DNA of 64,000 nucleotides from Spartobacteria bacterium (GCA_021324395.1 JAJPJG010000028.1:1-64000); one strand, 5' to 3'; positions 8,064-15,695 are shown, counted from the stretch's first letter. Notes: generated from the sequence alone by a model not told the origin. A program made the numbers and translations.

Positions 8064-9587
8064 TTAAGGCAACGTGGCGGTATAGATGCCCCACGTGCCA
8101 TCGGTGAATGTAGCCTGAAACACGATCTCGCCGGTGCTCGCCGTGAAGCTGCGGCTCTGGCCCATCACCATCGGTGCAAGCTGGAAAATGGCGAACTTTT
8201 TCACCGTCTTCAGCGTGCCGTGGACATCGAGTTGATCACCCGTGATGACTACGCGCATGATCCCGCTCGTGCGCTTTGCCCAGACGCCGACGTTGCCCGT
8301 CGCCGGAACGCCGCTTAGCTTTGCGACGAAGATCGGCCCGCCCACGTCGGGCAACACGAGTTGCTGGAAGGATGCGAATTTCCCGGTCGAGCCCGGCGCG
8401 GGATCGCCCTCGCGCACGACTTCCTTCAATGGCCCGTCGGCATCCGACCAGATTCCGGTGTCGTTCGCCTTGGTAACGCCGGCCGCCGCGTCCACCTTCA
8501 ATGACGCGACAAACGCCGTCGAACCGTTTTCATTGAGGAGCGGCTGGCTCATTTTTGTAAAAATCGCATTCGTGCTGGTGCCGCTCGTGTCCGGCGCCTG
8601 GTTGCCGGTGCGGTAATCGAGATTCGCGGTGCCGCTGATCGATTGAAGAATCGCGTAGTTGTTCGCCTTGGTGACGCCAATGCCGCCCAGCACCGCGGAA
8701 AACTCGAAATCTCCAAACTGATCGATGGCCGGCTCGCTGATCTTATTCACCCCGGCAAGGTTGGTATTCGAGCCGATGTTGAAGCCATTGGAGAGAGGCT
8801 GCGCGACGAAAAAACCGAGTTTGCCGCCCGAGCCCTTGAGCATTGCCACGATATTGCCCGTCGGCTCGTCGAGCGTGCGTGTTTGGCCGACGATGAGCGG
8901 CAGAGGCGCGAAGGCCGCGATGCTGGTGATGGCCACCTGCGAGCCGTTGAGTGTAAAGGTCGCACCTTTGTTCGTGAGCAACTGCAAGTTGCCGGAGAGA
9001 TCGGTGCCAAACAGTGCCGGACTTTGCTTCGCATTACTCACCTTCGCGAGCATCGCGACACCACCGAAGTCGTCCACCGCGATCTGGCTGAATGCGGTAA
9101 AAGTCGGCCCTCCCAATCCCGGCGCGGTGCCACTGGTGCGCGCGACGAGACTCGACGTGTTGTTTTTAAAAACGTAAACAGCACTTTTGTTCTGCCCCGT
9201 GGCATCGCCTGTGCCCGGCTTCAGTGTGCCGACGAACGCCAGCGCGCCGCTTCCGCTCAACACCGGATCGCTCAGTTTCGTGAACGTCGCGCCGGTTACC
9301 GGGTCGGCAGTCTGCCCGTCGGCAACGAATGTCAGCGTCGTGCCGCTCGCCAGGACGATGCCGAAGTTCGCCGTCTTCCCCTTCCCGAGCAGCGCGTGAA
9401 AAGCCACGTCGCCCGAGGCATCGATCGCGGGCGGCCCGGCAAGCGTGAGCGTGTTCGAGCCGACTGCATCACCTTGGGCAGCCACGAGAGTAATCGTCGG
9501 CTGCGGGAGGAAGGCGAGAACCGGCGGAGCACTCGCAAACGTGAGGAGAACGAACAACGAGACGACTGCCGCAAGCTGCGCTTTCAT
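8064..9587 (-). CDS. exported NxxGxxAF tandem-repeat protein
   Basis: 507 residues with a signal peptide (about 1-25) and a series of repeats whose core resembles NxxGxxAF: DASGDVAF, SGSGALAF, DDFGGVAM, DQFGDFEF, NENGSTAF, TGEIVF. Between cores lie Gly/Thr-rich strands with EGDPAPG- and GDQ-like turns. This is the pattern of the choice-of-anchor NxxGxxAF repeat proteins found in Verrucomicrobiota and Planctomycetota. No C-terminal PEP-CTERM anchor is visible. Probably a secreted or cell-surface beta-propeller-like protein; the ligand is unknown. It is transcribed away from the paralogue gene at 9717. Confidence 0.82.
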   Translation of the reverse strand: MKAQLAAVVSLFVLLTFASAPPVLAFLPQPTITLVAAQGDAVGSNTLTLAGPPAIDASGDVAFHALLGKGKTANFGIVLASGTTLTFVADGQTADPVTGATFTKLSDPVLSGSGALAFVGTLKPGTGDATGQNKSAVYVFKNNTSSLVARTSGTAPGLGGPTFTAFSQIAVDDFGGVAMLAKVSNAKQSPALFGTDLSGNLQLLTNKGATFTLNGSQVAITSIAAFAPLPLIVGQTRTLDEPTGNIVAMLKGSGGKLGFFVAQPLSNGFNIGSNTNLAGVNKISEPAIDQFGDFEFSAVLGGIGVTKANNYAILQSISGTANLDYRTGNQAPDTSGTSTNAIFTKMSQPLLNENGSTAFVASLKVDAAAGVTKANDTGIWSDADGPLKEVVREGDPAPGSTGKFASFQQLVLPDVGGPIFVAKLSGVPATGNVGVWAKRTSGIMRVVITGDQLDVHGTLKTVKKFAIFQLAPMVMGQSRSFTASTGEIVFQATFTDGTWGIYTATLP

Positions 9588-9641
9588 ACCGATAGGCTAG
9601 CAGAAGTTCCAACCCCCTCAATACCGCGCCGCGCAAAAAAA

Positions 9642-9672
9642 GGCGCGAAGTTCGTTTGCCGAACTTCGCGCC
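9642..9672. repeat. hairpin repeat copy 2
   Basis: GGCGCGAAGTTCG and CGAACTTCGCGCC form a perfect 13-bp stem around TTTGC. It lies in the divergent region between genes starting at 9587 (minus) and 9717 (plus), 45 bp before the second DYCLFHLL gene, so it cannot be only a terminator. Confidence 0.85.
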
Positions 9673-9716
9673 ATTTTTGTTGGAGTCGTCCATCTGGTCC
9701 CATTCTCAACGGTATA

Positions 9717-10031
9717 ATGAATTTTGTTGACAACAATATGCGCCTGCCGCAAATCCGCGCCGCTATGACCGACGCCGAGCAAGCTTTGCACAACGCGCTT
9801 CTGAAAAAGATTCGCCGGCTTTACGAGCACGACCAACTCGGCATGCACATGAAAGTGCTCCGCTTTCACCGGCACCTGGACGACAACTACACCGATCTCC
9901 GCGACTATTGCCTCTTTCACCTGCTCACCGGCAGCACCCTCAAAACAGATTGTCCTCACTTCGATTTTCCGCTGCCAGATTCCATCGCCGATTTCATCAA
10001 CACGGAGTTCGCGGCGGTCTTTCCGCAGTGA
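9717..10031 (+). CDS. small conserved protein, DYCLFHLL paralogue 2
   Basis: 104 residues. The open frame extends far upstream antisense to another gene, but the ATG at 9717 (or 9738) begins just before the region conserved with the gene at 7576. Shared blocks: LGMH.KVL.FH (about 41-51), DYCLFHLL.GST (about 63-74), FDFP.PDS (82-89), F.NTE (93-97). It is flanked by hairpin copies 2 and 3, as its paralogue is flanked by copy 1 and a decayed copy. Function unknown. Confidence 0.7.
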   Translation: MNFVDNNMRLPQIRAAMTDAEQALHNALLKKIRRLYEHDQLGMHMKVLRFHRHLDDNYTDLRDYCLFHLLTGSTLKTDCPHFDFPLPDSIADFINTEFAAVFPQ

Positions 10032-10063
10032 CGGGAAAGCGGTAACGCACGGGATGATGGAAA

Positions 10064-10094
10064 GGCGCGAAGTTCGTATGCGAAACCTCGCGCC
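10064..10094. repeat. hairpin repeat copy 3
   Basis: GGCGCGAAGTTCG, loop TATG, then CGAAACCTCGCGCC. The right arm carries CCTCGCGCC instead of CTTCGCGCC, a variation shared only with copy 4 at 12746. Copies 3 and 4 enclose the restriction-modification genes. Confidence 0.8.
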
Positions 10095-10151
10095 ATCCCT
10101 AACTTTCGCGATTGAGACGATCGAACCACATTATTCGATGCCCCCTATTTT

Positions 10152-10571
10152 TCATGCCGTGTGTGATAGCAGTCGTGCAATCCGTCGAGCCACCCGTGGC
10201 CAATTCTTTTTCGTTAACTCACATTCCCAAATACGAATCACGCGCCAACCTTTTTCCCGTAGATGTCTCGTTACCTCTCTATCTCGTTTCGCATTGGATT
10301 GTAGTTTTGCAGTCCAGAATTTGATCCGCGACTTAGGAGTCCTGCCGTGACGGGGACAACCATGCCAAAAGCAGCCGTCCACAAAAATAGCTATCTTTTG
10401 CCGCCGAAACACCAAGTCGGGTTTTCCAAATAGCTGAAAGTTTCTTCTCCACCCGCTTATTCCCGCCAGCTTCATAAACCCAATCATCCGCAACTCGGTC
10501 GAAGCATTCCCCCGCCCGCGCACACGTGACATTCGCAGAGAACGCTCGGCATGCGTCAAGGTATCCGCCAC
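10152..10571 (-). CDS. vsr: very short patch repair endonuclease (Vsr)
   Basis: 139-residue nuclease that nicks beside T:G mismatches arising from deamination of 5-methylcytosine. Family marks are GKPDLVF (49-55, with the catalytic-type Asp52), FVDGCFWHGCP (63-73) and GWRVIRIWECEL (108-119). Length and order fit Vsr. It is the third gene of a leftward operon after a C5 methyltransferase and a nuclease, so it should protect the sites methylated by that enzyme. It starts 2 bp after the nuclease stop. Confidence 0.93.
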   Translation of the reverse strand: MADTLTHAERSLRMSRVRGRGNASTELRMIGFMKLAGISGWRRNFQLFGKPDLVFRRQKIAIFVDGCFWHGCPRHGRTPKSRIKFWTAKLQSNAKRDREVTRHLREKGWRVIRIWECELTKKNWPRVARRIARLLSHTA

Positions 10572-10573
10572 GA

Positions 10574-11362
10574 CTATTCCTTTGGTGGATACTGTTTGAA
10601 ATGCGCGGCTATATCAGCCTGAATTTGCTCCAAGCTCTTTTTATTTGGAGTATTATTCTCCGATTTAGCCCAAGGGCGTCCTGGGTGCAAGGTATCCCAA
10701 GGAGACCGTTCATTTGCGCGGGTTTCAGGGCTGTCACCATGTTTGCCGAAGCCATAGCAGACCTTCATTTCGTTATTCCAAACTGGCTTGAACCAATCTA
10801 TTAGCAAGTCTTCGGCGGTTTCAATCCATGCGCTACGAACTACTAAATAACGGCAATCGAAGTCTTCCAATTTTAAGTTTTCCGCGCTCGCAATACTTCG
10901 TTTGTGATCTCTTAGTCGATTAAAAAGACGTGGCCCTTGTTCACTCGGTAAGAGTGCGTGCATTTCTTCAGGATCCGCCTTGCCTACATAGATCGGGTGT
11001 TCCTTACCCGATATCGGAGCATAGCAATCAAACGAACCTCGATAATAGAGGGCATATACACCGGCACCGTAAAATGGTTGCTCAGTAGCAATCGAAATAG
11101 TCTCCTTATCTTGAAGGAGGAGAGCGCGAGCGACTATCTCACCGATGACTTTCGGACTGGTGGGATCGAAAACATGCTTTGGTTGCCGGATCTGATCGAA
11201 AGATTGCGCCAATGAGTTCAGACGAAGAACCACGCTTTCGAGTTCCTTTTTAAGTGCGCGACGCTTAGGAGCGGAAAGCCCGGAGTAATCCGCCGGATCA
11301 AGCGAGAGCTTATTCGCTAAGGCAATAATTTCAGTTATGATATTTGTCGGATTATCAGCCAT
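10574..11362 (-). CDS. Eco29kI-family GIY-YIG type II restriction endonuclease
   Basis: 262 residues. A GIY-YIG nuclease core is visible: GVYALYY and PIYVGKA (the two Tyr motifs), RLRDH (Arg and His), AEDLLI (Glu) and PVWNN (Asn), matching the active-site order of R.Eco29kI. Known members cut CCGCGG, so that is the expected target. I place the start at ATG 11362, giving a TGATG overlap with the methyltransferase stop; a TTG one codon upstream is also possible. Base composition is visibly more AT-rich than the flanking core genes, which suggests acquisition by transfer. Confidence 0.88.
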   Translation of the reverse strand: MADNPTNIITEIIALANKLSLDPADYSGLSAPKRRALKKELESVVLRLNSLAQSFDQIRQPKHVFDPTSPKVIGEIVARALLLQDKETISIATEQPFYGAGVYALYYRGSFDCYAPISGKEHPIYVGKADPEEMHALLPSEQGPRLFNRLRDHKRSIASAENLKLEDFDCRYLVVRSAWIETAEDLLIDWFKPVWNNEMKVCYGFGKHGDSPETRANERSPWDTLHPGRPWAKSENNTPNKKSLEQIQADIAAHFKQYPPKE

Positions 11363-12672
11363 CAAAACTTCCCGCGCGCTATTTCATCATGTTTCTCAAG
11401 TGCCATTCTTACACTTCGCAAAACCTGCTCACCTAAAGCAACCGGCACGGCATTTCCAAGCTGTCTCATATTCTCCGTCCAACTTCCCTCGAAAACATAT
11501 TCGTCGGGAAAAGACTGAAGTCGACACGACTCTCTAACAGAAAAATAACGGACTTTTCCGTTTGGGTAACGAAGCATGTTTTCCCCTCCTGGCACACCAT
11601 GATCGCCAGCCTTCAATGTCTTTGCCGGTTCATCAAGAGGACTCCCGGTATGCCCAATATAGGACCGAGCCCCGGGTTGCAAAGTGTGGTTGGCAATACG
11701 CTCATTTTGTGAAGGCTCACCCAAGTCAGCGATCGCGTCGCGAACTGTTCGCCACGGAGCATGCAGCATGTCTGATGTCACCCGGCCAAATGCGGGCGGA
11801 GGTTCTGGCCGGTCGCGACGAGCCACTCCATGTCTTTCCCAATATTCACCTGAAAGCCATTGGGAGTTGTGCAACGCTTCACGTGAATGAGTGGGGTTCG
11901 GAAAAGACCAAGACACATGAATATCAGAGCGAAAACCCACGATAAAAACTCGTTCCCGACGCTGAGGGACCCCGTAGTCCGCTGCGTTGAGCAGACGCCA
12001 AACCACCTTGTAGCTCAAATCTGTTGCTGTTCCCTTGGTCTTGATGCGCTCAAGTCTCGAAAAGTGTTCCACCCATTCTTCATCCTGTCGCTTTGTGATA
12101 GTCGGATAAGTTAGCTGGAGGACAATGTAAGCAAAATATTTAGCGAAGGATTCGCGCGTTAATCCCTTAACATTTTCAAATACGAATGCACGTGGTTGAA
12201 TTTCACGCACCCCACGAGCTGCTTCCGGAAATAGGTTTCGCTTGTCTTGCATGGCACGATGCTTTCCACCGATCGAAAACGGCTGACAAGGAGGTCCGCC
12301 TGAGACTAGATCAACTCGCCCATTCCACGTGCCAAAATCCTGATGATGGACATCAGCTTCTATCAAAGGCCAATGACGCACTAATTCATAGCCGCGCCGC
12401 TGGTTCACTCGAATCGTCTCACACGCATCATGATTGTATTCAAGCACGGCATCGTGTTTGAAACCGGCTTTTGAGGCAGCTATCGCAAGTCCGCCGGCTC
12501 CAGCGAACAATTCGACACAATGTAATTCGCGAGCCCTATACAGCGCATGGTCTTCACGAGTGACAGATCCTTTTGCTTCTTGCTTCTCCCGATGGAAAGG
12601 TTTCTTTCGCCGCAATGTTTTGTTTCGATAAAGAGCCGTCGATTTACGGGGCAAAGGCTTCTTTTTTTTCAT
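11362..12672 (-). CDS. DNA (cytosine-5-)-methyltransferase of the Eco29kI-like system
   Basis: 436 residues. C5-methyltransferase motifs occur in order: I (CVELFAGAGGLAIAASKAGF, about 52-71), IV (GGPPCQPFS with the catalytic Cys), VI (ENVKG), VIII (QRRERVFIVGFR) and X (QLGNAVPVALGEQVL). The Lys/Arg-rich N-terminus precedes the catalytic domain. It is the first gene of the M-R-Vsr operon and should protect the host's own target sites. No controller (C) protein gene is present nearby; the order suggests expression from a methyltransferase promoter in 12673-12745. Confidence 0.95.
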   Translation of the reverse strand: MKKKKPLPRKSTALYRNKTLRRKKPFHREKQEAKGSVTREDHALYRARELHCVELFAGAGGLAIAASKAGFKHDAVLEYNHDACETIRVNQRRGYELVRHWPLIEADVHHQDFGTWNGRVDLVSGGPPCQPFSIGGKHRAMQDKRNLFPEAARGVREIQPRAFVFENVKGLTRESFAKYFAYIVLQLTYPTITKRQDEEWVEHFSRLERIKTKGTATDLSYKVVWRLLNAADYGVPQRRERVFIVGFRSDIHVSWSFPNPTHSREALHNSQWLSGEYWERHGVARRDRPEPPPAFGRVTSDMLHAPWRTVRDAIADLGEPSQNERIANHTLQPGARSYIGHTGSPLDEPAKTLKAGDHGVPGGENMLRYPNGKVRYFSVRESCRLQSFPDEYVFEGSWTENMRQLGNAVPVALGEQVLRSVRMALEKHDEIARGKF

Positions 12673-12745
12673 GCGTTTGAACTTAGGGAGACTGCCATAT
12701 CCATCGCGGATGTCGAGCCGTTCCCGAGCTTTGTATTGAAAGCAA

Positions 12746-12782
12746 AAAGGCGCGAAGTTCGTTTGCGGAACCTCGCGCCTTT
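12746..12782. repeat. hairpin repeat copy 4
   Basis: AAAGGCGCGAAGTTC and GAACCTCGCGCCTTT form a 15-bp stem with one A-C mismatch around 7 nt. It follows the leftward gene ending at 12812 and could terminate it, and it marks the upstream side of the restriction-modification operon. Confidence 0.82.
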
Positions 12783-12811
12783 GTTTTGCAGGGACACCCT
12801 CGGCGGGTGAC

Positions 12812-13447
12812 TTAGACCACCATCATTTTGCCGGGGTCGCTCCATGCGCCCATCACGCCTTTGAGGCCTATGGTGCGGACGCGAACCCAGAGGGTGGTGC
12901 CGGGCGTGAAGCCTTCGAGCATGGCTTTGCCGTTGCTGAACGTGCCGTAGTGTTTCCAGTTGGCTTCCACGTTCGGGTCGCCGGTGCAGGTTTCCACGTC
13001 GTTCATGCTCGGTGTGCGATCGGGACGATAGCGCGCGACCAGCGAGCCGCTCAAGTCACCCTGGCGCAAGACCAGGTTCTGCGGCGCGGCGGGCGGCGAG
13101 AGATCGGGCGCATTGCCGGTTTCGTAGGATGGGAAACCGCTGAGCGCGACGATGGCCGGATCGCCTTTCGCGACGGAGTTGACGTAACCGCCGAGATCGG
13201 CGAGCACGATTTCCAGCGCCTCGCGCGCGGCGTTGAACGCGGTTATATCGGCGGTCGAACGGCTGGCCTTGTCGGCTAGCTTCTGGTCGAACGTGTCGAT
13301 CACGGTTTGCAGCGCGGGCATCAGCACGGGCGGGGCCGTGAAGGTGGCCGCGTTGGCCAGCAACTGATCATGGATCGTTTGTGCCACTGGCTTGAGATCG
13401 GCGGCGGAATAGCCGCTGAAATCAATGATTGCTTTGACTTTACTCAT
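12812..13447 (-). CDS. cytoplasmic helical protein with C-terminal FN3-like domain
   Basis: 211 residues. The first 115 are helical (TIHDQLLANAATF, TVIDTFDQKLADKAS, ALEIVLADLGGYVN); a proline-rich link (SPPAAPQNL) leads to a beta domain of about 85 residues with a W/Y/G pattern (LWVRVRTIGLKGVMGAWS) typical of fibronectin type III folds. There is no signal peptide. The leader holds ACAAACAAAC on the minus strand (13468-13477). A 21-bp-phased repeat array begins about 90 bp upstream of the start. Function unknown. Confidence 0.72.
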   Translation of the reverse strand: MSKVKAIIDFSGYSAADLKPVAQTIHDQLLANAATFTAPPVLMPALQTVIDTFDQKLADKASRSTADITAFNAAREALEIVLADLGGYVNSVAKGDPAIVALSGFPSYETGNAPDLSPPAAPQNLVLRQGDLSGSLVARYRPDRTPSMNDVETCTGDPNVEANWKHYGTFSNGKAMLEGFTPGTTLWVRVRTIGLKGVMGAWSDPGKMMVV

Positions 13448-13536
13448 TTTTACTTGGTTTTCTCCTTGTTTGTTTGTTTTTGCTTGGTTTTAGCCACGAA
13501 AGAGACGCTCTCCCCGTGGTTTTTCGGCTGAAACAG

Positions 13537-13893
13537 CCGAAAGCGGTTGCGGATTTGCTCGAAGCTCCGCGTGTTTCCATCGAACAGGTGCGGATTTGTT
13601 TCGAACGATTGCGCGATTCGTTCGAAGGAATTGGAAAAAGCTTCGAACGATTTTGAAATTCCTGTGAACATCCGCCGAAAAGCTTCGAAGGTTTTGCGAT
13701 TTCCTTCGAAGGTTTTGCCGATTCTTTCGAAGGAATTCCGGATTCTTTCGAAGGAATTCCGGATTCCTTCGAAGCTTTTTGGATTTCCTTCGAATGAATT
13801 TGCAGGACGTTCGCAGCTTTTCCGAAGACCTTCGAAGCTTTCCGGCGGAGCTGTAAACGTCCCGCGCAGTCTTTCGAAGGAATTTGGATTTCG
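13537..13893. repeat. 21-bp-phased palindrome array 1 (TTCGAA core)
   Basis: The core TTCGAA(G/C) recurs at exactly 21-bp steps: 13558, 13579, 13600, 13621, 13642, 13663, 13684, 13705, 13726, 13747, 13768, 13789, 13810, 13831, 13852 and 13873, with a weaker unit at 13537. Units 13663 and 13852 are degenerate, yet the phase is never lost. The conserved part is a palindrome (CCTTCGAAGG type) and the other 9 bp vary. All frames stay largely open because 21 is a multiple of 3, including a 164-codon minus frame with SFExIRN heptads. Upstream of the gene at 13447. Confidence 0.9.
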
Positions 13894-13981
13894 TGTATGG
13901 CTTTCACGCGGATGCAGGATTCGGGAGCCGATCCGTTCGCACAACCGCGAAATACCTATCCTTTTTCCTAGTCCGGTCTAA

Positions 13982-14070
13982 GACACCGGCGGGAAGAATC
14001 TCAGCGATTTGTGGCTTGTCGGAACTTTCCCGTGGTGGATTGCAGTGCTGGCATCGGTGCTGCTTTAAAC
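13982..14070 (+). pseudogene. possible 3' remnant of a membrane-protein gene
   Basis: Directly after a TAA the frame reads DTGGKNLSDLWLVG, then TFPWWIAVLASVLL and a stop at 14068-14070. This looks like the C-terminus of a membrane protein (a Trp-rich helix) without any start or N-terminal part. It may be chance; it is recorded because no intact gene lies in 13448-14237. Confidence 0.25.
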
Positions 14071-14089
14071 GACTCGCGTTATCATCACC

Positions 14090-14157
14090 GGCGGCAGCGG
14101 TCAGCCCGCTGAAACTCGAAAGGTAAACTTCGTGTGAGGTTCAAATCCTCAGCCGCC
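14090..14157 (+). tRNA. degenerate tRNA-like element (Ser(CGA)-like), probably non-functional
   Basis: A 5-bp T-stem with a TTCAAAT loop (14135-14151) is followed by GCCGCC, which pairs with GGCGGC at 14090-14095. An anticodon-loop-like CTCGAAA lies between. The D-arm region is too short and the anticodon stem is poor; the span is about 68 nt. I read it as a remnant, possibly left at an integration site, not a working tRNA. Confidence 0.3.
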
Positions 14158-14237
14158 CGGTTTTCGACCCGCGACGCGCGCGCGAAAAATCGCTGGCACA
14201 TTTTACATCGCTCAGGCATTCTGCGCGGGCAACGAAC

Positions 14238-14903
14238 ATGGACAAAGGAAGTGCGTTGCGAATATTGGTCGCGGACGATCACCTGATTCTTCGGGAGAGC
14301 GTCTGCGCGTTCATCGAGTCGAGAAGTGGCTGCGAAATCGTCGGGCAGGCCGCGACAGCATCGGAGTCGGTCGATCTCGCGCTGGAAACAAAGCCCGACG
14401 TCATTCTCATGGACATTCTGTTTCGCAGCGGCAATACCGGCATCGAAGCGACGAAACAGATCGTCCGGCAGTTGCCCTCGGTGATGGTGCTCATGATGTC
14501 CGCCACCAGCGATCCCTGCTGCGTCCGCGAGTCCTTCCGCGCCGGCGCGAGTGGTTACCTGCTCAAGGACTCTCTCAACGGCGAACTGCCGCTCGCGCTC
14601 GAAGCGATGCGGAATGGCTACTTCTATACCAGCCCGCAAATCACGCGCGACCTCGTCCTCGGCGCGCTCGCCAACGGCGGAACTCCCGCACTCACGAAAC
14701 GACAACGTGAAATCCTGCAGCAGCTCGCGAGCGGATTGAGCGTCAAGGAAACCGCTGCCGGGCTGAAAATCGCCGCCAAAACCGTGCATGCGCACCGCAA
14801 GGAAATCATGTCGCGTCTCGGAATCCACGAGCCCGCAGGCCTCATTCGTTACGCAATGAGCACCGGCCTCATCCCTCCGCAGGGTTACGCGGGGCCGCGG
14901 TAA
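14238..14903 (+). CDS. NarL/LuxR-family response regulator (orphan)
   Basis: 221 residues: receiver domain (about 7-125) with acidic pair D13/D14, phosphoacceptor D59 and conserved K110, then a LuxR-type helix-turn-helix (about 152-212, LTKRQREILQQLASGLSVKETA). No kinase gene is adjacent. The next gene is convergent, so this regulator is monocistronic. Targets cannot be deduced from the sequence. Confidence 0.93.
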   Translation: MDKGSALRILVADDHLILRESVCAFIESRSGCEIVGQAATASESVDLALETKPDVILMDILFRSGNTGIEATKQIVRQLPSVMVLMMSATSDPCCVRESFRAGASGYLLKDSLNGELPLALEAMRNGYFYTSPQITRDLVLGALANGGTPALTKRQREILQQLASGLSVKETAAGLKIAAKTVHAHRKEIMSRLGIHEPAGLIRYAMSTGLIPPQGYAGPR

Positions 14904-14969
14904 TCGATCGAAACGCGCAAGCTATTGCCCGTCGCGCTTTGAGCGCTTTTCATTTTGCTGTGCCGCAAA

Positions 14970-15695
14970 TTACTCGCGCGACCGCTTACGGCACCACCTG
15001 CAAAGCAGCGTAGCTCCACCGATCAATGCCAGCGCAATTTCCGACGGCTCGGGGATGCCCTGGCCTGTGATCTGGAAATTGTCCGCGTATTCCAGCGGCG
15101 CGGTAGAGGCGGAGGTAAATTGACGCGTGATGAGCAGGCGGACTTCATGGGAGCCGGCCGTGACGTTCGAGACGGTTCCCGAGAGCAGGAAATGGAGCTG
15201 GTCGCCGCCATTTAAAATCTGCGACGGCTGCGAATCGACCGTTGCACCGTCAAAGAGCAATGAGAAAGTGCCGCTATCGTTGTTTCCTGTAAAGCCATCG
15301 GCAGCGACACTCGCCACGTCCAGACTCAGCGTAAACTGGCCCGAGGGCAGCGTGATGTTTTGGAAAATGCCGCCCCCGCCGGTCGGCGTGCTGGAATTGA
15401 TTTTGCCGACACGGAAGACCGCCGCATTGCTGACGGAAAGCGGACCGTTGTCATTGACGCCGCCGCTGCTGTAGTAGTCGATGTCGATCTGCGCCACCGT
15501 CGGGTAGGTGTTGCCGAGCGTGCCGTTGGCGGTTACGAACCACGTCCAGCCCGTCAGGTCGCCGAGCGAAAAGTCGCCGTTGGTGAAAATGTCCGCGCGC
15601 GCGGCGGTTGCGCCGGCGAACGTCAGGATTGCGAAACAAACCAATGCGCGCAGCCCGGCGCTGCGGCACTTTTGCGGGAGAAGGCGGTGAAACAT
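14970..15695 (-). CDS. PEP-CTERM sorted exported protein
   Basis: 241 residues from the ATG at 15695, preferred to 15734 because it begins just before the signal peptide (about 5-34, ending ARA). The body is a jelly-roll-like beta domain starting IFTNGDFSLGDLTGW, like carbohydrate-binding or choice-of-anchor domains. The C-terminus has IPEPSEIALALIGGATLL followed by a basic tail, the PEP-CTERM signal recognised by exosortase systems. It lies 72 bp after the pilus-like genes and is probably last in that leftward group. Confidence 0.88.
   Translation of the reverse strand: MFHRLLPQKCRSAGLRALVCFAILTFAGATAARADIFTNGDFSLGDLTGWTWFVTANGTLGNTYPTVAQIDIDYYSSGGVNDNGPLSVSNAAVFRVGKINSSTPTGGGGIFQNITLPSGQFTLSLDVASVAADGFTGNNDSGTFSLLFDGATVDSQPSQILNGGDQLHFLLSGTVSNVTAGSHEVRLLITRQFTSASTAPLEYADNFQITGQGIPEPSEIALALIGGATLLCRWCRKRSRE

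Noticed and set aside
8643-10031. 462-codon plus frame as one protein
   Set aside because: Its first 350 codons are antisense to the NxxGxxAF gene; only the last 104 codons are conserved with the paralogue.
7504-12782. Integron attC sites
   Set aside because: The hairpins lack the GTTRRRY/RYYYAAC cores and no integrase is present.
13537-13893. CRISPR array
   Set aside because: The 21-bp units have only 9 bp of variable sequence, far below spacer size, and there are no cas genes.
13440-13944. Heptad-repeat proteins encoded by the arrays
   Set aside because: All frames are open because the period is a multiple of 3; no convincing ribosome-binding site and palindromic conservation fits DNA-level function better. 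Kept as a rival hypothesis in the findings.
13940-14160. tmRNA or group I intron-containing tRNA
   Set aside because: The T-arm-like 3' end suggested it, but no matching 5' acceptor, tag sequence or ordered intron core could be found.
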